A stretch of 15,518 bases of DNA from an uncultured Candidatus Methylacidiphilales bacterium (GCA_937928665.1 CALFVM010000180.1:1-15518); one strand, 5' to 3'. Shown: positions 1-6,901, counted from the first letter of the stretch. Translations and numbers: made by a program. The notes: generated by a model from the letters alone, not told the origin.

Positions 1-15
1 GAGCCGAAATTAGGG

Positions 16-49
16 TTCGGGCGGAGCCTCACCCTCCCGTTGGGGAGGG
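16..49 (+). repeat. Dispersed intergenic repeat, copy 1, with hairpin
   Basis: Positions 16-42 match 2593-2619 at 24 of 27 bases, including an identical 15-nt core (GCGGAGCCTCACCCT at 21-35). The core is followed by a perfect hairpin: CCCTCCC (32-38), loop GTTG, GGGAGGG (43-49). The repeat overlaps the 3' end of mqnC, so it supplies that gene's stop codon (complement of 29-31) and its last codons. Both copies sit at gene 3' ends in the same orientation, which suggests a small mobile or terminator-associated repeat family. Confidence 0.6.
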
Positions 50-1192
50 AACTGGGGTGTCGATCAATTGGTACCAATTATCGCGCTGGTGCGGTTCGAA
101 GCCGGCCTCGGCGATGAGGTGACGGATTTCGTCAACGGTCAGGCGGAAGCTTGCGCCGGCTTGGCTGACGACGTTCTCTTCCATCATCAGACTCCCGAAA
201 TCGTTGGCACCAAATTGGAGAGCCAGTTGGCCGATGCGGGGACCCTGGGTGACCCAGGACGCTTGGATGTTGTCAAAATTGTCGAGGAAGATGCGGGCGA
301 GGGCCTGCATTCGAAGATATTCGTAGGGACCGGCCGTCTCGGCTTTGAGCACGGTACCTTCCGCCTGAAAGGTCCAGCAGATGAAGGCGGTGAACCCACC
401 TGTCCGGTCCTGGATGTCGCGGAGCCGGACAAGATGTTCGATCCGGTCGTCGAGGCTTTCCACGTGCCCGAACATCATGGTGGCGGAACTGTTGAGGCCG
501 AGGCCGTGGGCGATTTCCATGACGCGGAGCCAGGCATCGGCGTCACATTTAAGGGGGGAGATCCGTTCGCGGATCCGGTTGACCAGGATTTCACCGCCCC
601 CGCCGGGAATGGAGCCGAGGCCGGCTTCTTTGAAGCGGGCGATGACTTCTTCGAGTGGAAGACCGAAGACCTCACTGAAATGGTTGAACTCCGGTGGTGA
701 AAAGCCATGCACATTGATGCCGGGATATTTCGCACGGAGGTGGTGGAGGAGATCGAGATAGAAGTCGATGCCGAGGCCGGGATGATGACCGCCCTGCATG
801 AGGATTTGCGTCCCGCCCACGGCAATCAACTCGTCGATCTTCGCGTCGATTTCGTCATGAGTCAGGACGTAATGATCGGCGTCTTTTTCCGTGCGGTAGA
901 AGTTGCAGAACTTGCAGTAGACGTTGCAGACGTTGGTGTAATTGATGTTGCGGTCGACGATATAGGTCACGATCCGGTCCCCGCGCCCTCCGAAGGCGGG
1001 AGCCTTTTTTTGCAGGCGCCGGGCATGGGCAAGCTCGCCGAGTTCAGGCAGGGGGGCGTAATAGAGTTCTTTGAGTTCGTCCGGTGAGATGCGATCTCCG
1101 GCCAGGATTTTTTGGCGGGCAATGGAGGGGGCGAGCGGTGCAATCACTCGAAGAAGGTAGCGCGGAACCGGGAAGTTCCAAGCGGGAAGCAA
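29..1192 (-). CDS. mqnC: Cyclic dehypoxanthinyl futalosine synthase (MqnC)
   Basis: Radical-SAM enzyme of the futalosine menaquinone pathway, cyclising dehypoxanthine futalosine in the cytoplasm. The 387-residue product has the cluster motif CNVYCKFC (Cys89, Cys93, Cys96). MqnC-type signatures include QGGHHPGLGI, HGFSPPEF, GLGSIPGGGGEIL and ASWVTQGPRIGQLALQFGANDFGS; the ASWVTQGP/GANDFGS block separates MqnC from its relative MqnE. The first start after the upstream in-frame stop is a TTG at 1190-1192 with no clear Shine-Dalgarno; an in-frame GTG about 15 codons later is possible, so the N-terminus is uncertain. The last residues (PSPTGG) are encoded by a dispersed repeat and are probably not functional. 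The gene diverges from the thioredoxin-like gene with a 42-bp gap. No other mqn gene is in the window. Confidence 0.95.
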   Translation of the reverse strand: MLPAWNFPVPRYLLRVIAPLAPSIARQKILAGDRISPDELKELYYAPLPELGELAHARRLQKKAPAFGGRGDRIVTYIVDRNINYTNVCNVYCKFCNFYRTEKDADHYVLTHDEIDAKIDELIAVGGTQILMQGGHHPGLGIDFYLDLLHHLRAKYPGINVHGFSPPEFNHFSEVFGLPLEEVIARFKEAGLGSIPGGGGEILVNRIRERISPLKCDADAWLRVMEIAHGLGLNSSATMMFGHVESLDDRIEHLVRLRDIQDRTGGFTAFICWTFQAEGTVLKAETAGPYEYLRMQALARIFLDNFDNIQASWVTQGPRIGQLALQFGANDFGSLMMEENVVSQAGASFRLTVDEIRHLIAEAGFEPHQRDNWYQLIDTPVPSPTGG

Positions 1193-1234
1193 GTGGAGCT
1201 TGACGGGGCGGAGGCGATGGCATCAGTTTAAGGC

Positions 1235-1759
1235 ATGAAGACATCCGCGTTGGCACTTGTGCTTGGATTCGCTCTCGGTCTGGCTCCTGTCCTAAAGGCT
1301 TCAGTCGATGGGCAAATTGGTTCGGACCTGGTGAAACTGGATGGCGATCAGTTGGTTGCCCTTGGGGCCAATGCGCTGGAAAAGAAAAAACTGGTGGCGT
1401 TTTATTACTCGGCCCACTGGTGTCCCCCGTGCCGGGCGTTCACCCCGGAGTTATCGGCTTTTTACAAGGAAGTGTCGCCGAAGCATCCGGAGTTTGAGTT
1501 GGTGTTTGTCAGTTCGGACCAGGATGCCGATGCGATGAAGAAGTATATGGAGTGGGGCAAAATGACCTTCCCAGCGGTGGCATTTGATAAAGTCGGCACG
1601 AGCCAATGGCTTCAGGAGAACAGCGCGGCCGGTATCCCCTATTTGGTCGTTTTTGATGCCGACGGGAAAATGGTCCTGGGCAAAGCCGCCGGTGAGGATT
1701 GGCGTGCGCCGCAACAGGTGTTGGCAGACTTGAAGAAGCTTCTGGAAAAAGGAGCCTGA
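1235..1759 (+). CDS. Secreted thioredoxin-like (nucleoredoxin/TlpA-type) protein
   Basis: A 174-residue thiol-disulfide oxidoreductase-like protein, probably periplasmic. Residues 1-23 form a signal peptide: a Lys at position 2, a hydrophobic stretch ALALVLGFALGLA, and likely cleavage after KAS. The thioredoxin fold has the active-site motif WCPPC (Cys63, Cys66) preceded by FYYSAH and followed by RAFTPELSAFYKEV, typical of tryparedoxin/nucleoredoxin (Thioredoxin_8-like) proteins. The cis-proline loop is visible as AAGIPYLVVFDADG. The ATG has a short AAGG element about 4 nt upstream. hisF follows after 54 nt on the same strand, with a small hairpin between them. The substrate is unknown; a role in thiol reduction or cytochrome maturation is only family inference. 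Confidence 0.88.
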   Translation: MKTSALALVLGFALGLAPVLKASVDGQIGSDLVKLDGDQLVALGANALEKKKLVAFYYSAHWCPPCRAFTPELSAFYKEVSPKHPEFELVFVSSDQDADAMKKYMEWGKMTFPAVAFDKVGTSQWLQENSAAGIPYLVVFDADGKMVLGKAAGEDWRAPQQVLADLKKLLEKGA

Positions 1760-1762
1760 TCC

Positions 1763-1781
1763 AGTCCGCAGGGACCGGACT
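1763..1781 (+). terminator. Hairpin between the thioredoxin-like gene and hisF
   Basis: AGTCCG (1763-1768) and CGGACT (1776-1781) form a perfect 6-bp stem with a 7-nt loop, 3 nt after the stop codon. Only a short T run (1781-1783) follows, so it is at best a weak terminator or an RNA-processing hairpin. Confidence 0.35.
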
Positions 1782-1813
1782 TTGTCGGTGCCCTGTCGCG
1801 TCCGCTTCTCCGC

Positions 1814-2590
1814 ATGTTGGCCAAGCGCATTATCCCGTGCCTCGATGTTGACGGAGGCCGGGTGGTCAAAGGAATCCGATTTGTCGAAATCCGCGATGCG
1901 GGCGACCCGGTTGAATGTGCCAGGGCTTACGACGCGCAGGGTGCGGATGAGTTGGTCTTTCTTGATATCACAGCTTCCCATGAAGGCCGGGCAACGATGG
2001 TTTCAGTGGTTGAACGGACGGCCTCAGAGACCTTCATGCCGCTAACGGTGGGCGGTGGCGTTCGGTCGGTTGAGGATATGAGGACCATGCTGCGGGCCGG
2101 GGCGGACAAGGTCAGCGTGAACTCGGCAGCCGTGGCCCGGCCTCGTCTGGTGGCTGAAGGGGCAGAAGCCTTCGGCAGTCAATGCATCGTGGTGGCCATT
2201 GATGCGCGCCGAAGCGGTCCGGGTCGCTGGGAGGTGGTGACCCACGGGGGCCGGAAGGCGACTGGACTTGATGCGATCGAGTGGGCGCGGGAGGTGGAAG
2301 GGCTTGGGGCGGGGGAACTTTTGGTGACCAGCATGGACGCGGACGGGACCAAAGCAGGTTATGACCTGAAGTTGACCCGGGCGATGTCAGAGGCGGTGGC
2401 CCTGCCAGTAATTGCCAGTGGAGGTGCTGGAGCACCGCAACATTTTGCCGATGTGTTGGCCGAGGGGTGCGCGGATGCCGCGTTGGCGGCCAGCCTGTTT
2501 CATTTTGGAGAGTTGACCGTCCCGGATTTGAAGCGGTTTTTGGCGGAGCGGGGAATCCCGGTTCGGCCGACTTGGCGGGAAAATAATTAA
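1814..2590 (+). CDS. hisF: Imidazole glycerol phosphate synthase, cyclase subunit HisF
   Basis: Histidine biosynthesis: converts PRFAR plus ammonia from HisH into imidazole glycerol phosphate and AICAR. The 258-residue length is normal for the family. The (beta/alpha)8 barrel is recognisable from the N-terminal LAKRIIPCLDVDGGRVVKG. The two catalytic aspartates are at the expected numbers: Asp11 in CLDVD and Asp130 in AIDAR. Phosphate-binding segments include TVGGGVRS, DKVSVNSAA, LLVTSMDADGT and VIASGGAG. The ATG has no obvious Shine-Dalgarno. No other his gene is nearby, so hisF is a scattered his gene here, downstream of the thioredoxin-like gene and convergent with the DUF2934 gene. The stop codon is followed at once by a dispersed hairpin repeat. 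Confidence 0.97.
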   Translation: MLAKRIIPCLDVDGGRVVKGIRFVEIRDAGDPVECARAYDAQGADELVFLDITASHEGRATMVSVVERTASETFMPLTVGGGVRSVEDMRTMLRAGADKVSVNSAAVARPRLVAEGAEAFGSQCIVVAIDARRSGPGRWEVVTHGGRKATGLDAIEWAREVEGLGAGELLVTSMDADGTKAGYDLKLTRAMSEAVALPVIASGGAGAPQHFADVLAEGCADAALAASLFHFGELTVPDLKRFLAERGIPVRPTWRENN

Positions 2591-2592
2591 GA

Positions 2593-2637
2593 TTCAGGCG
2601 GAGCCTCACCCTGCTGTTGAACGGGATAGGGCTGGCT
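2593..2637 (+). repeat. Dispersed intergenic repeat, copy 2, possible hisF terminator
   Basis: Second copy of the repeat seen at 16-42; the core is at 2598-2612. It can fold into an interrupted hairpin: AGCC (2602-2605) and CCCT (2609-2612) pair with AGGG (2628-2631) and GGCT (2634-2637). On the plus strand it is followed about 13 nt later by a very T-rich stretch (2651-2690), so it could end hisF transcription. It lies between two convergent genes. Confidence 0.55.
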
Positions 2638-2646
2638 GAGCGTGGC

Positions 2647-3039
2647 CTAGTTTTTGTTCTTTTTCTTTTTTTGTTTTTTTTCCGATTTTTCGTTCGGGGT
2701 GGCTGGCTGGTTTTTTGGTTTTTTGGTTTTGGCGGTTCTCCGCTTTTCCGAGGGCTTGGCGTTTATCGATTTGGATTGAGTTGCGGACTTGGATTTGGGT
2801 TTGGAGGAGGTTTTCTTTTTGATGCTCACCGGGGCGGGGACCGGGGCGGGAGCAGTCGGGGCAGGGACGGTCGGGCTGTGCTTTTTCTGGGTGAGGGGAT
2901 TGAGCTTGAGGATGAGCTGTTCGGCTTCGAGCCAGAAGTGAAAGCCGTCTCCAGCGGGACGCCCGGCGGCTTCCCATAGATGGTAAGCCTGGCGCTGGAT
3001 CCGTTCCGCAAGGTCGGGCGGGTGGGATGCGATGCTCAT
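2647..3039 (-). CDS. DUF2934 domain protein with lysine-rich tail
   Basis: A 130-residue protein of unknown function. Residues 9-47 (RIQRQAYHLWEAAGRPAGDG, then FHFWLEAEQLIL) match the DUF2934 pattern IxxxAYxLWExxGRPxGxxxxxWxxAE. A Pro/Ala/Val-rich linker follows (about 58-72), then a lysine/serine/threonine-rich tail to the end (KKKTSSKPKSK, ending KKKKNKN). The tail is very basic and probably disordered, like those of nucleic-acid-associated proteins. Its lysine codons make the plus strand T-rich. The ATG at 3037-3039 has no clear Shine-Dalgarno. It lies 109 nt downstream of pheS on the same strand, so read-through from that operon is possible. Confidence 0.82.
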   Translation of the reverse strand: MSIASHPPDLAERIQRQAYHLWEAAGRPAGDGFHFWLEAEQLILKLNPLTQKKHSPTVPAPTAPAPVPAPVSIKKKTSSKPKSKSATQSKSINAKPSEKRRTAKTKKPKNQPATPNEKSEKKQKKKKNKN

Positions 3040-3148
3040 GGGACGGCTGAGATAGCGCAGCCAGGAGGATTTGGCAATCCCAAGTGGCAGAGCCTTGAAT
3101 GAGCTTGAGTTGTAAAAGGCGGATGAGGATTTGCGACCCGATCCGGGC

Positions 3149-4174
3149 TCAGGCGTGAGGCACCGGGGTAAACTGGCCGAGGAATCGGGTATCGTTGTCG
3201 GTGAAATAGCGAAGGTCCGGGATGCCGTGGAGCATCATGGCCATGCGCTCAATGCCGAGCCCAAAGGCGAAACCGGTGTACCGTTCAGGGTCGATGCCCA
3301 CGTGTTCGAAAACCGCCGGATCGACCATGCCGCAGCCGCAGATTTCGAGCCATTCTTTGCCCCGAACGGTTTGTCCGGGCCGACTGAGGTCGACTTCGAA
3401 GCTGGGTTCGGTGAAGGGGAAGAAGTGGGGCCGGAACCGGACGCGAATGCCTTCACCAAGGAACTCCCTGAGAAAAAACTCGAGCGTGCCTTTGAGATCA
3501 GCGAGGGAGACGTTTTCCGCGACGTAGAGACCTTCCATCTGGTGAAAGAAGGCACCATGGGTGGCATCAATTTCATCGCGCCGGTAGCAGCGTCCGGGGG
3601 CGATGATGCGGATGGGAGGCGTTTGGGATTGCATTACCCGGATTTGGACAGGGGAGGTTTGGGAACGGAGCAGACGGCGGCCCTGGCCGGGCAGGTCATT
3701 GAGGTCGAGGTAAAAAGTGTCCTGCTCGTTTCGGGCGGGGTGGTCGGGAGGGGTGTTGAGGGCGTCGAAGTTGTGGAACTCCGTTTCGATCTCGGGTCCG
3801 TCGGCCAAGGAGAAGCCCATGCGGCGAAAGATGTCCGTCATCCGTTCCATGGTTTGGCGGAGGACGTGGCGGGGTCGGGCAGCGGGAGCGCGGCCGGGCA
3901 GGGAGGGGTCGAGGGGGCCGGTTTCGGCGGTGGCTTCGATGGAGATTTTTTTATCGTCGAAACCGCTTTGCAGGGCGGTTTTGACGGCGTTGGCAAGGCG
4001 CCCGATGACGGGGCGCTCGTCTTTGGTTAGATCTTTCATCCGCTCGAGCAGGGCGGGGAGGCGACCCTGGCGCCCGAGGTAGGTGATGCGCCAGGCTTCG
4101 AGGGCGCCGGGGGAGGCGACGGCGGAGAGTTCGGCGAGAGCCTCCTCGCGAAGGCGTTCAAGATCGTGTTGCAT
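3149..4174 (-). CDS. pheS: Phenylalanine--tRNA ligase alpha subunit (PheS)
   Basis: Catalytic alpha subunit of the (alpha-beta)2 phenylalanyl-tRNA synthetase, charging tRNA-Phe in the cytoplasm. I chose the ATG at 4174 (341 residues) because MQHDLERLREEALAEL aligns with the usual coiled-coil N-terminus; a TTG at 4201 would add nine residues. Class II signatures: DTFYLDL and LLRSQTSPVQIRVM before motif 2, motif 2 CYRRDEIDATHGAFFHQMEG (about residues 196-215), and motif 3 GFAFGLGIERMAMM (about 301-314). It is the last gene of the infC-rpmI-rplT-pheS operon, 71 nt after rplT. The beta-subunit gene pheT, often next in this operon, is not in the window; the downstream neighbour is the DUF2934 gene. 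Confidence 0.97.
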   Translation of the reverse strand: MQHDLERLREEALAELSAVASPGALEAWRITYLGRQGRLPALLERMKDLTKDERPVIGRLANAVKTALQSGFDDKKISIEATAETGPLDPSLPGRAPAARPRHVLRQTMERMTDIFRRMGFSLADGPEIETEFHNFDALNTPPDHPARNEQDTFYLDLNDLPGQGRRLLRSQTSPVQIRVMQSQTPPIRIIAPGRCYRRDEIDATHGAFFHQMEGLYVAENVSLADLKGTLEFFLREFLGEGIRVRFRPHFFPFTEPSFEVDLSRPGQTVRGKEWLEICGCGMVDPAVFEHVGIDPERYTGFAFGLGIERMAMMLHGIPDLRYFTDNDTRFLGQFTPVPHA

Positions 4175-4245
4175 CAAGGAAACGCGCCGGGCGAGGGGCA
4201 ATGGCTCGCCGGCGCGTGAGAAGGGTTCAGTAGGTTCCAGGGAGT

Positions 4246-4596
4246 TCAGGCAGCCTGGGCGGCCTTGAGAACTTCCTTGAAGACGGCGGGTTCGGTTGCG
4301 GCGAGATCGGCAAGGATTTTGCGATCCAGTTCGATGTTGGCTTTGTCGAGGTTGGCGATGAACTTGCTGTAGGTCGTGTTTTCCGCCCGGACAGCGGCGT
4401 TGATGCGCTGGGTCCAGAGGGAGCGGAAGTTCCGTTTTTTGGTTTTCCGGTCGCGATAGTTCCAGACTTTGGCCTTGGTGGTGGCGTCTTTGGCGTAGCG
4501 AAAAAGTTTGCTGCGGTTGCCGCGGTAACCTTTGGCGGCATCGACGACACGTTTACGGCGTTGGCGGGAGGCGGCGGCGTTGGTGGCTCTGGGCAT
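4246..4596 (-). CDS. rplT: 50S ribosomal protein L20
   Basis: A 116-residue, normal-length, very basic protein binding 23S rRNA early in 50S assembly. Diagnostic stretches are MPRATNAAASRQRRKRVVDA, AKGYRGNRSKLFRYAK and RKTKKRNFRSLWTQRINAA. The ATG is at 4594-4596 with no good Shine-Dalgarno. It is third in infC-rpmI-rplT-pheS. In several bacteria L20 represses its own operon; a hairpin just upstream (4620-4633) could be relevant, but no L20 site is demonstrated. Confidence 0.98.
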   Translation of the reverse strand: MPRATNAAASRQRRKRVVDAAKGYRGNRSKLFRYAKDATTKAKVWNYRDRKTKKRNFRSLWTQRINAAVRAENTTYSKFIANLDKANIELDRKILADLAATEPAVFKEVLKAAQAA

Positions 4597-4619
4597 AGGA
4601 GTGGGTGGGTTGAGGTTGG

Positions 4620-4633
4620 CCGGGTGTGCCCGG
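4620..4633 (-). other. Hairpin in the rpmI-rplT spacer
   Basis: CCGGG and CCCGG form a perfect 5-bp stem with a 4-nt loop, 2 nt downstream of the rpmI stop and about 23 nt before the rplT ATG. There is no U tract, so it is not an intrinsic terminator. It may affect mRNA processing or translation of rplT. Confidence 0.35.
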
Positions 4634-4635
4634 GA

Positions 4636-4848
4636 TTAGGAATGGAATGGCAGACAGGCTTTGACACGGGCCTCGTCGGTGCCGTCAACAAGTTTCCGCT
4701 TGGCGAGGTGGCGCATCCGCTTCCGATTTTTGCTGGAAGCGAGGTGACGCCGCCCGGCGTTGGAGGCCAGGATTTTGCCAGAAGCGGTGATTTTGAACCG
4801 CTTGGCGACGGCCTTCTTGGTTTTGCTGCGTGCAATGGGTTTGGGCAT
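4636..4848 (-). CDS. rpmI: 50S ribosomal protein L35
   Basis: A 70-residue basic ribosomal protein of normal size. The family pattern is clear: KTKKAVAKRFKITASGKI, then RRHLASSKNRKRMRHLAKR. The ATG (4846-4848) lies 14 nt after the infC stop with only a weak AGAG element upstream, so translation is probably coupled to infC. It is second in the operon. Confidence 0.97.
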   Translation of the reverse strand: MPKPIARSKTKKAVAKRFKITASGKILASNAGRRHLASSKNRKRMRHLAKRKLVDGTDEARVKACLPFHS

Positions 4849-4862
4849 AGCTCTGTTGGTGG

Positions 4863-5495
4863 TTAAGTTCTGGACTCGTCCTCGTCATGATCGTCCTCTT
4901 CGGGATCGGGATCATGATCTTCCGCGTCCTCCACTTCTGGCTCGTCTTCCTGCGTATATTTGCGGGTCCGTTTCGAAGCGGGCAGTGGAGTTAACATGAC
5001 GTTGATGTTTTTGCCAAGCAATTTCGGTTCGGTGTCCGCTGTGCCAACGTGGAGAAGGTCTTCCCGGATGCGCTGGATGAGCTTCATCCCGTCGTCCTTG
5101 CGCTGCATTTCACGGCCACGGAAGGCGAGGAGGAGCTTGACCTTCATGCCGCGGAGCATGAAGAATTCAGCACGCTTCAATTTGACCATGTAATCGTGGG
5201 CGTCGATGTTGAGGCGGAATTTGAGTTCCTTGAGTTTTGAGGCGAGGTTGTGTTTGCGGGCCTCCTTCTCTTTCTTCGACATCTCGTAGCGGTATTTGCC
5301 GAAGTCGAGGATTTTGCAGACTGGCGGAACGGCCCGTGGGCTGATTTCAACGAGGTCGAGCCCGAAATCGCGCGCCCGATGGAGCGCATCCTGGATGGGA
5401 AGGGTCCCGAGGCTTTGGCCTTCGGGATCGATGACATGAACTTCGCGGGCGCGAATGCGCTGGTTGACGCGAAGAAATTTAACGTTCTGACTAAT
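4863..5495 (-). CDS. infC: Translation initiation factor IF-3, AUU start, acidic C-terminal tail
   Basis: IF-3 binds the 30S subunit, keeps subunits apart and checks start-codon pairing. I read it as 210 residues from an ATT codon at 5493-5495. Upstream of the first ATG (5280-5282) the frame stays open and encodes the IF-3 N-terminal domain: FLRVNQRIRAREVHVIDPEG, GLDLVEISPRAVPPVCKILD, FGKYRYE. No ATG, GTG or TTG exists between the upstream in-frame stop (5532-5534) and residue 72, while GGAGG lies 6 nt before the ATT. The C-terminal domain (about 83-175) includes EFFMLRGMKVKLLLAFRGRE. Residues 182-210 form a tail with 18 Asp/Glu of 29, an extension beyond the usual ~180-residue protein. AUU starts allow IF-3 to repress its own mRNA in E. 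coli; the same is likely here. First gene of infC-rpmI-rplT-pheS. Confidence 0.95.
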   Translation of the reverse strand: MSQNVKFLRVNQRIRAREVHVIDPEGQSLGTLPIQDALHRARDFGLDLVEISPRAVPPVCKILDFGKYRYEMSKKEKEARKHNLASKLKELKFRLNIDAHDYMVKLKRAEFFMLRGMKVKLLLAFRGREMQRKDDGMKLIQRIREDLLHVGTADTEPKLLGKNINVMLTPLPASKRTRKYTQEDEPEVEDAEDHDPDPEEDDHDEDESRT

Positions 5496-5501
5496 TGGGA
5501 A

Positions 5502-5506
5502 CCTCC
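5502..5506 (-). promoter_or_regulatory. Shine-Dalgarno that fixes the AUU start of infC
   Basis: The minus strand reads CGGAGGTTCCCAATTAGT. GGAGG is 6 nt from the ATT. This near-consensus site stands out in a window where most genes have weak sites, and it points to ATT as the true start. Confidence 0.85.
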
Positions 5507-5610
5507 GTGATGGGTGGAATGGCGCGCGGAATCAAAGTAGGACCGCTACCGAAAACGGGGCGGGACAGGGGAACCGTGCCTTAGAGCGGCGAACGCAGTT
5601 AGCGTGCGGC

Positions 5611-5637
5611 ATAATAGGGAGAGGCACCGGAGAACAA
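5611..5637 (-). promoter_or_regulatory. Candidate sigma70-type promoter for the infC operon
   Basis: On the minus strand TTGTTC (5632-5637) and TATTAT (5611-5616) are 15 nt apart; a shift to GTTGTT gives 16. Transcription would begin about 110 nt before the infC start codon, leaving a moderate leader. The rest of 5496-5717 holds no gene that I can support. Assigned by eye only. Confidence 0.35.
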
Positions 5638-5652
5638 CATGCCGTGGACGAT

Positions 5653-5688
5653 AAAAAACCGCCCGGGCATGGCAAGCAAAAATCGGTT
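5653..5688 (-). terminator. Weak terminator candidate after the glucosaminidase gene
   Basis: On the minus strand AACCG (5684-5688) can pair with CGGTT (5657-5661), followed by a run of T (complement of 5653-5658). The 22-nt loop contains a CCCGGG self-complementary core. It lies about 30 nt past the stop. The long loop makes it a weak prediction. Confidence 0.3.
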
Positions 5689-5717
5689 GGAGCCCCTGGA
5701 GGGTGAAAGTCGAAGGT

Positions 5718-6611
5718 TCAAGAGGAATCTTTGGGCCCGGTTGGGCGAACGGCACCTTCCCCTTCGCGGAGGGCAATCTGGAAGGGACTTTCCGGACCGG
5801 ACTCCAGGATGTAATCCAGCTCGTGGAGGCGGTGCCGGTTCATGATGGTGCGAATGCGGGCGAGGTAGTCGGCGTCAGGGCAATAGCCAGCCGCCAGAAC
5901 CCGTTGCACAAAAGGGAGCCCCTGGCGTTCGTTGAAGGCGCGGGCGTAGCGGGGATTGGTTTTGAGGAATTCAACAAAGCCCTGAAATCCGGCCTCGAGA
6001 GTGGGATAAGCCCGGAAGTCGGCCCGGGTCATGACGCCAGAATCCTTGGTTGGCATGTCAACGGCACGCGGACCTGTCCAGTTGTTGAAGGCTTTCATAC
6101 CGAAATAGTTGTGATGACTTCTGGAGAGGTCGGACCGCCCGTAGCCGCTCTCGTAGATGGCCATGGAGAGGACGGCTGAAGCGGGAATGCCGTGCTGGAC
6201 CTGAATGCGGATGGCCTCGGGAATGGCCCGTTCGAGGAAATGACGCTGGGAGCCGTAACCGGACTCGAGCACTCGGTTGATCCTTTTGGCAAGATCGAGC
6301 ACATCGCCAGGGGACGAAGTCTGGAAAGCCACCATGCGGGCGATTTCCATTTCACGCTCAGCGATGGCGTTTTCCTTAGTCTTCTTCCACTCGTTCCATT
6401 TGGCCTGTTCGGTGAGGTAAACCTCGGTCATGAAAGAACCGAAGCGGGTTGTTCCGACCAGAAGGGTGACGAGCACGCAAAAGGCAGAGAGCCAGACGAG
6501 GTTGCTGGCGACCAGGGTTCCCCAAAGGCCGAGTCGGCGTTTGGGTTCGGTGTAGAAGTTCATCTTCCACAGGTCGCGCGTCAGATCGATCGCTGGTTGT
6601 TTGGTCTTCAT
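5718..6611 (-). CDS. Membrane-anchored FlgJ-type glucosaminidase
   Basis: Probable peptidoglycan hydrolase (glucosaminidase superfamily) acting in the periplasm on N-acetylglucosaminyl linkages. Three in-frame ATGs are consecutive (6617, 6614, 6611). I chose the third because AAGGGG then lies 7 nt upstream, giving 297 residues. A short cytoplasmic N-terminus is followed by one membrane segment (GTLVASNLVWLSAFCVLVTLLVG, about 31-53), a charged helical linker (about 65-95), and the catalytic domain. The domain shows VLSMAIYESGYGRSDLSRSH with the likely catalytic Glu (about residue 154), then HNYFGMKAFNNW, RAYPTLEAGFQGFVEFLKTN and YLARIRTIM, the usual FlgJ/autolysin layout. It is upstream of infC on the same strand but separated by 222 nt. 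No flagellar gene is near, so a general cell-wall role is more likely. Confidence 0.88.
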   Translation of the reverse strand: MKTKQPAIDLTRDLWKMNFYTEPKRRLGLWGTLVASNLVWLSAFCVLVTLLVGTTRFGSFMTEVYLTEQAKWNEWKKTKENAIAEREMEIARMVAFQTSSPGDVLDLAKRINRVLESGYGSQRHFLERAIPEAIRIQVQHGIPASAVLSMAIYESGYGRSDLSRSHHNYFGMKAFNNWTGPRAVDMPTKDSGVMTRADFRAYPTLEAGFQGFVEFLKTNPRYARAFNERQGLPFVQRVLAAGYCPDADYLARIRTIMNRHRLHELDYILESGPESPFQIALREGEGAVRPTGPKDSS

Positions 6612-6769
6612 CATCATTCCCCTTATTTGGGTTCAGTGGCGAAAGCTGATAGCGAAGTCCGGCGTTCTGTCAATGGGAGCACCGCGAAAGGAATCGGTTG
6701 GAGGCATCGGTTGAAAGGCGTCCACTCGACTTCTTCTGACTCTGGAAAAGCACGTTGCAGGCCAGGCTA

Positions 6770-6787
6770 AATATTTTTTAAAATATT
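6770..6787. promoter_or_regulatory. AT-rich perfect palindrome, possible operator
   Basis: AATATTTT, spacer TT, AAAATATT: a perfect 8-bp inverted repeat in otherwise GC-rich DNA. A TTGACC hexamer overlaps its right edge (6786-6791). It could be a regulator binding site or a promoter UP-type region. No partner protein is identifiable. Confidence 0.4.
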
Positions 6788-6866
6788 GACCAAGAACAAT
6801 TTAGGGAAATAGCTTTGGCGGGAACCGTCCGCGAGATCCGGAGCTGGGCTGGCGCTGAGTGAAGGG

Positions 6867-6901
6867 GATGGGAAACCTTGCGTTCCCGGAGCATCTTTTT
6901 T
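6867..6901 (+). terminator. Terminator-like bulged hairpin, orphan
   Basis: GATG (6867-6870) plus GGAA (6871-6874) pairs with TTCC (6883-6886) and CATC (6892-6895), leaving a 5-nt bulge, and is followed by six T (6896-6901). No plus-strand gene ends just before it, so it may terminate an unannotated short transcript or be chance. Confidence 0.3.

Noticed and set aside
68..700. 210-codon open frame on the plus strand
   Set aside because: Lies antisense to mqnC; its sequence is the complement of conserved MqnC codons and matches no known family pattern.
3131..4030. 299-codon open frame on the plus strand
   Set aside because: Antisense to pheS, Gly/Val/Glu-rich as expected for a shadow frame in GC-rich DNA.
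4863..5282. 139-residue IF-3 starting at the first ATG
   Set aside because: Would lack the whole N-terminal domain, which is present upstream in the same frame behind a good Shine-Dalgarno.
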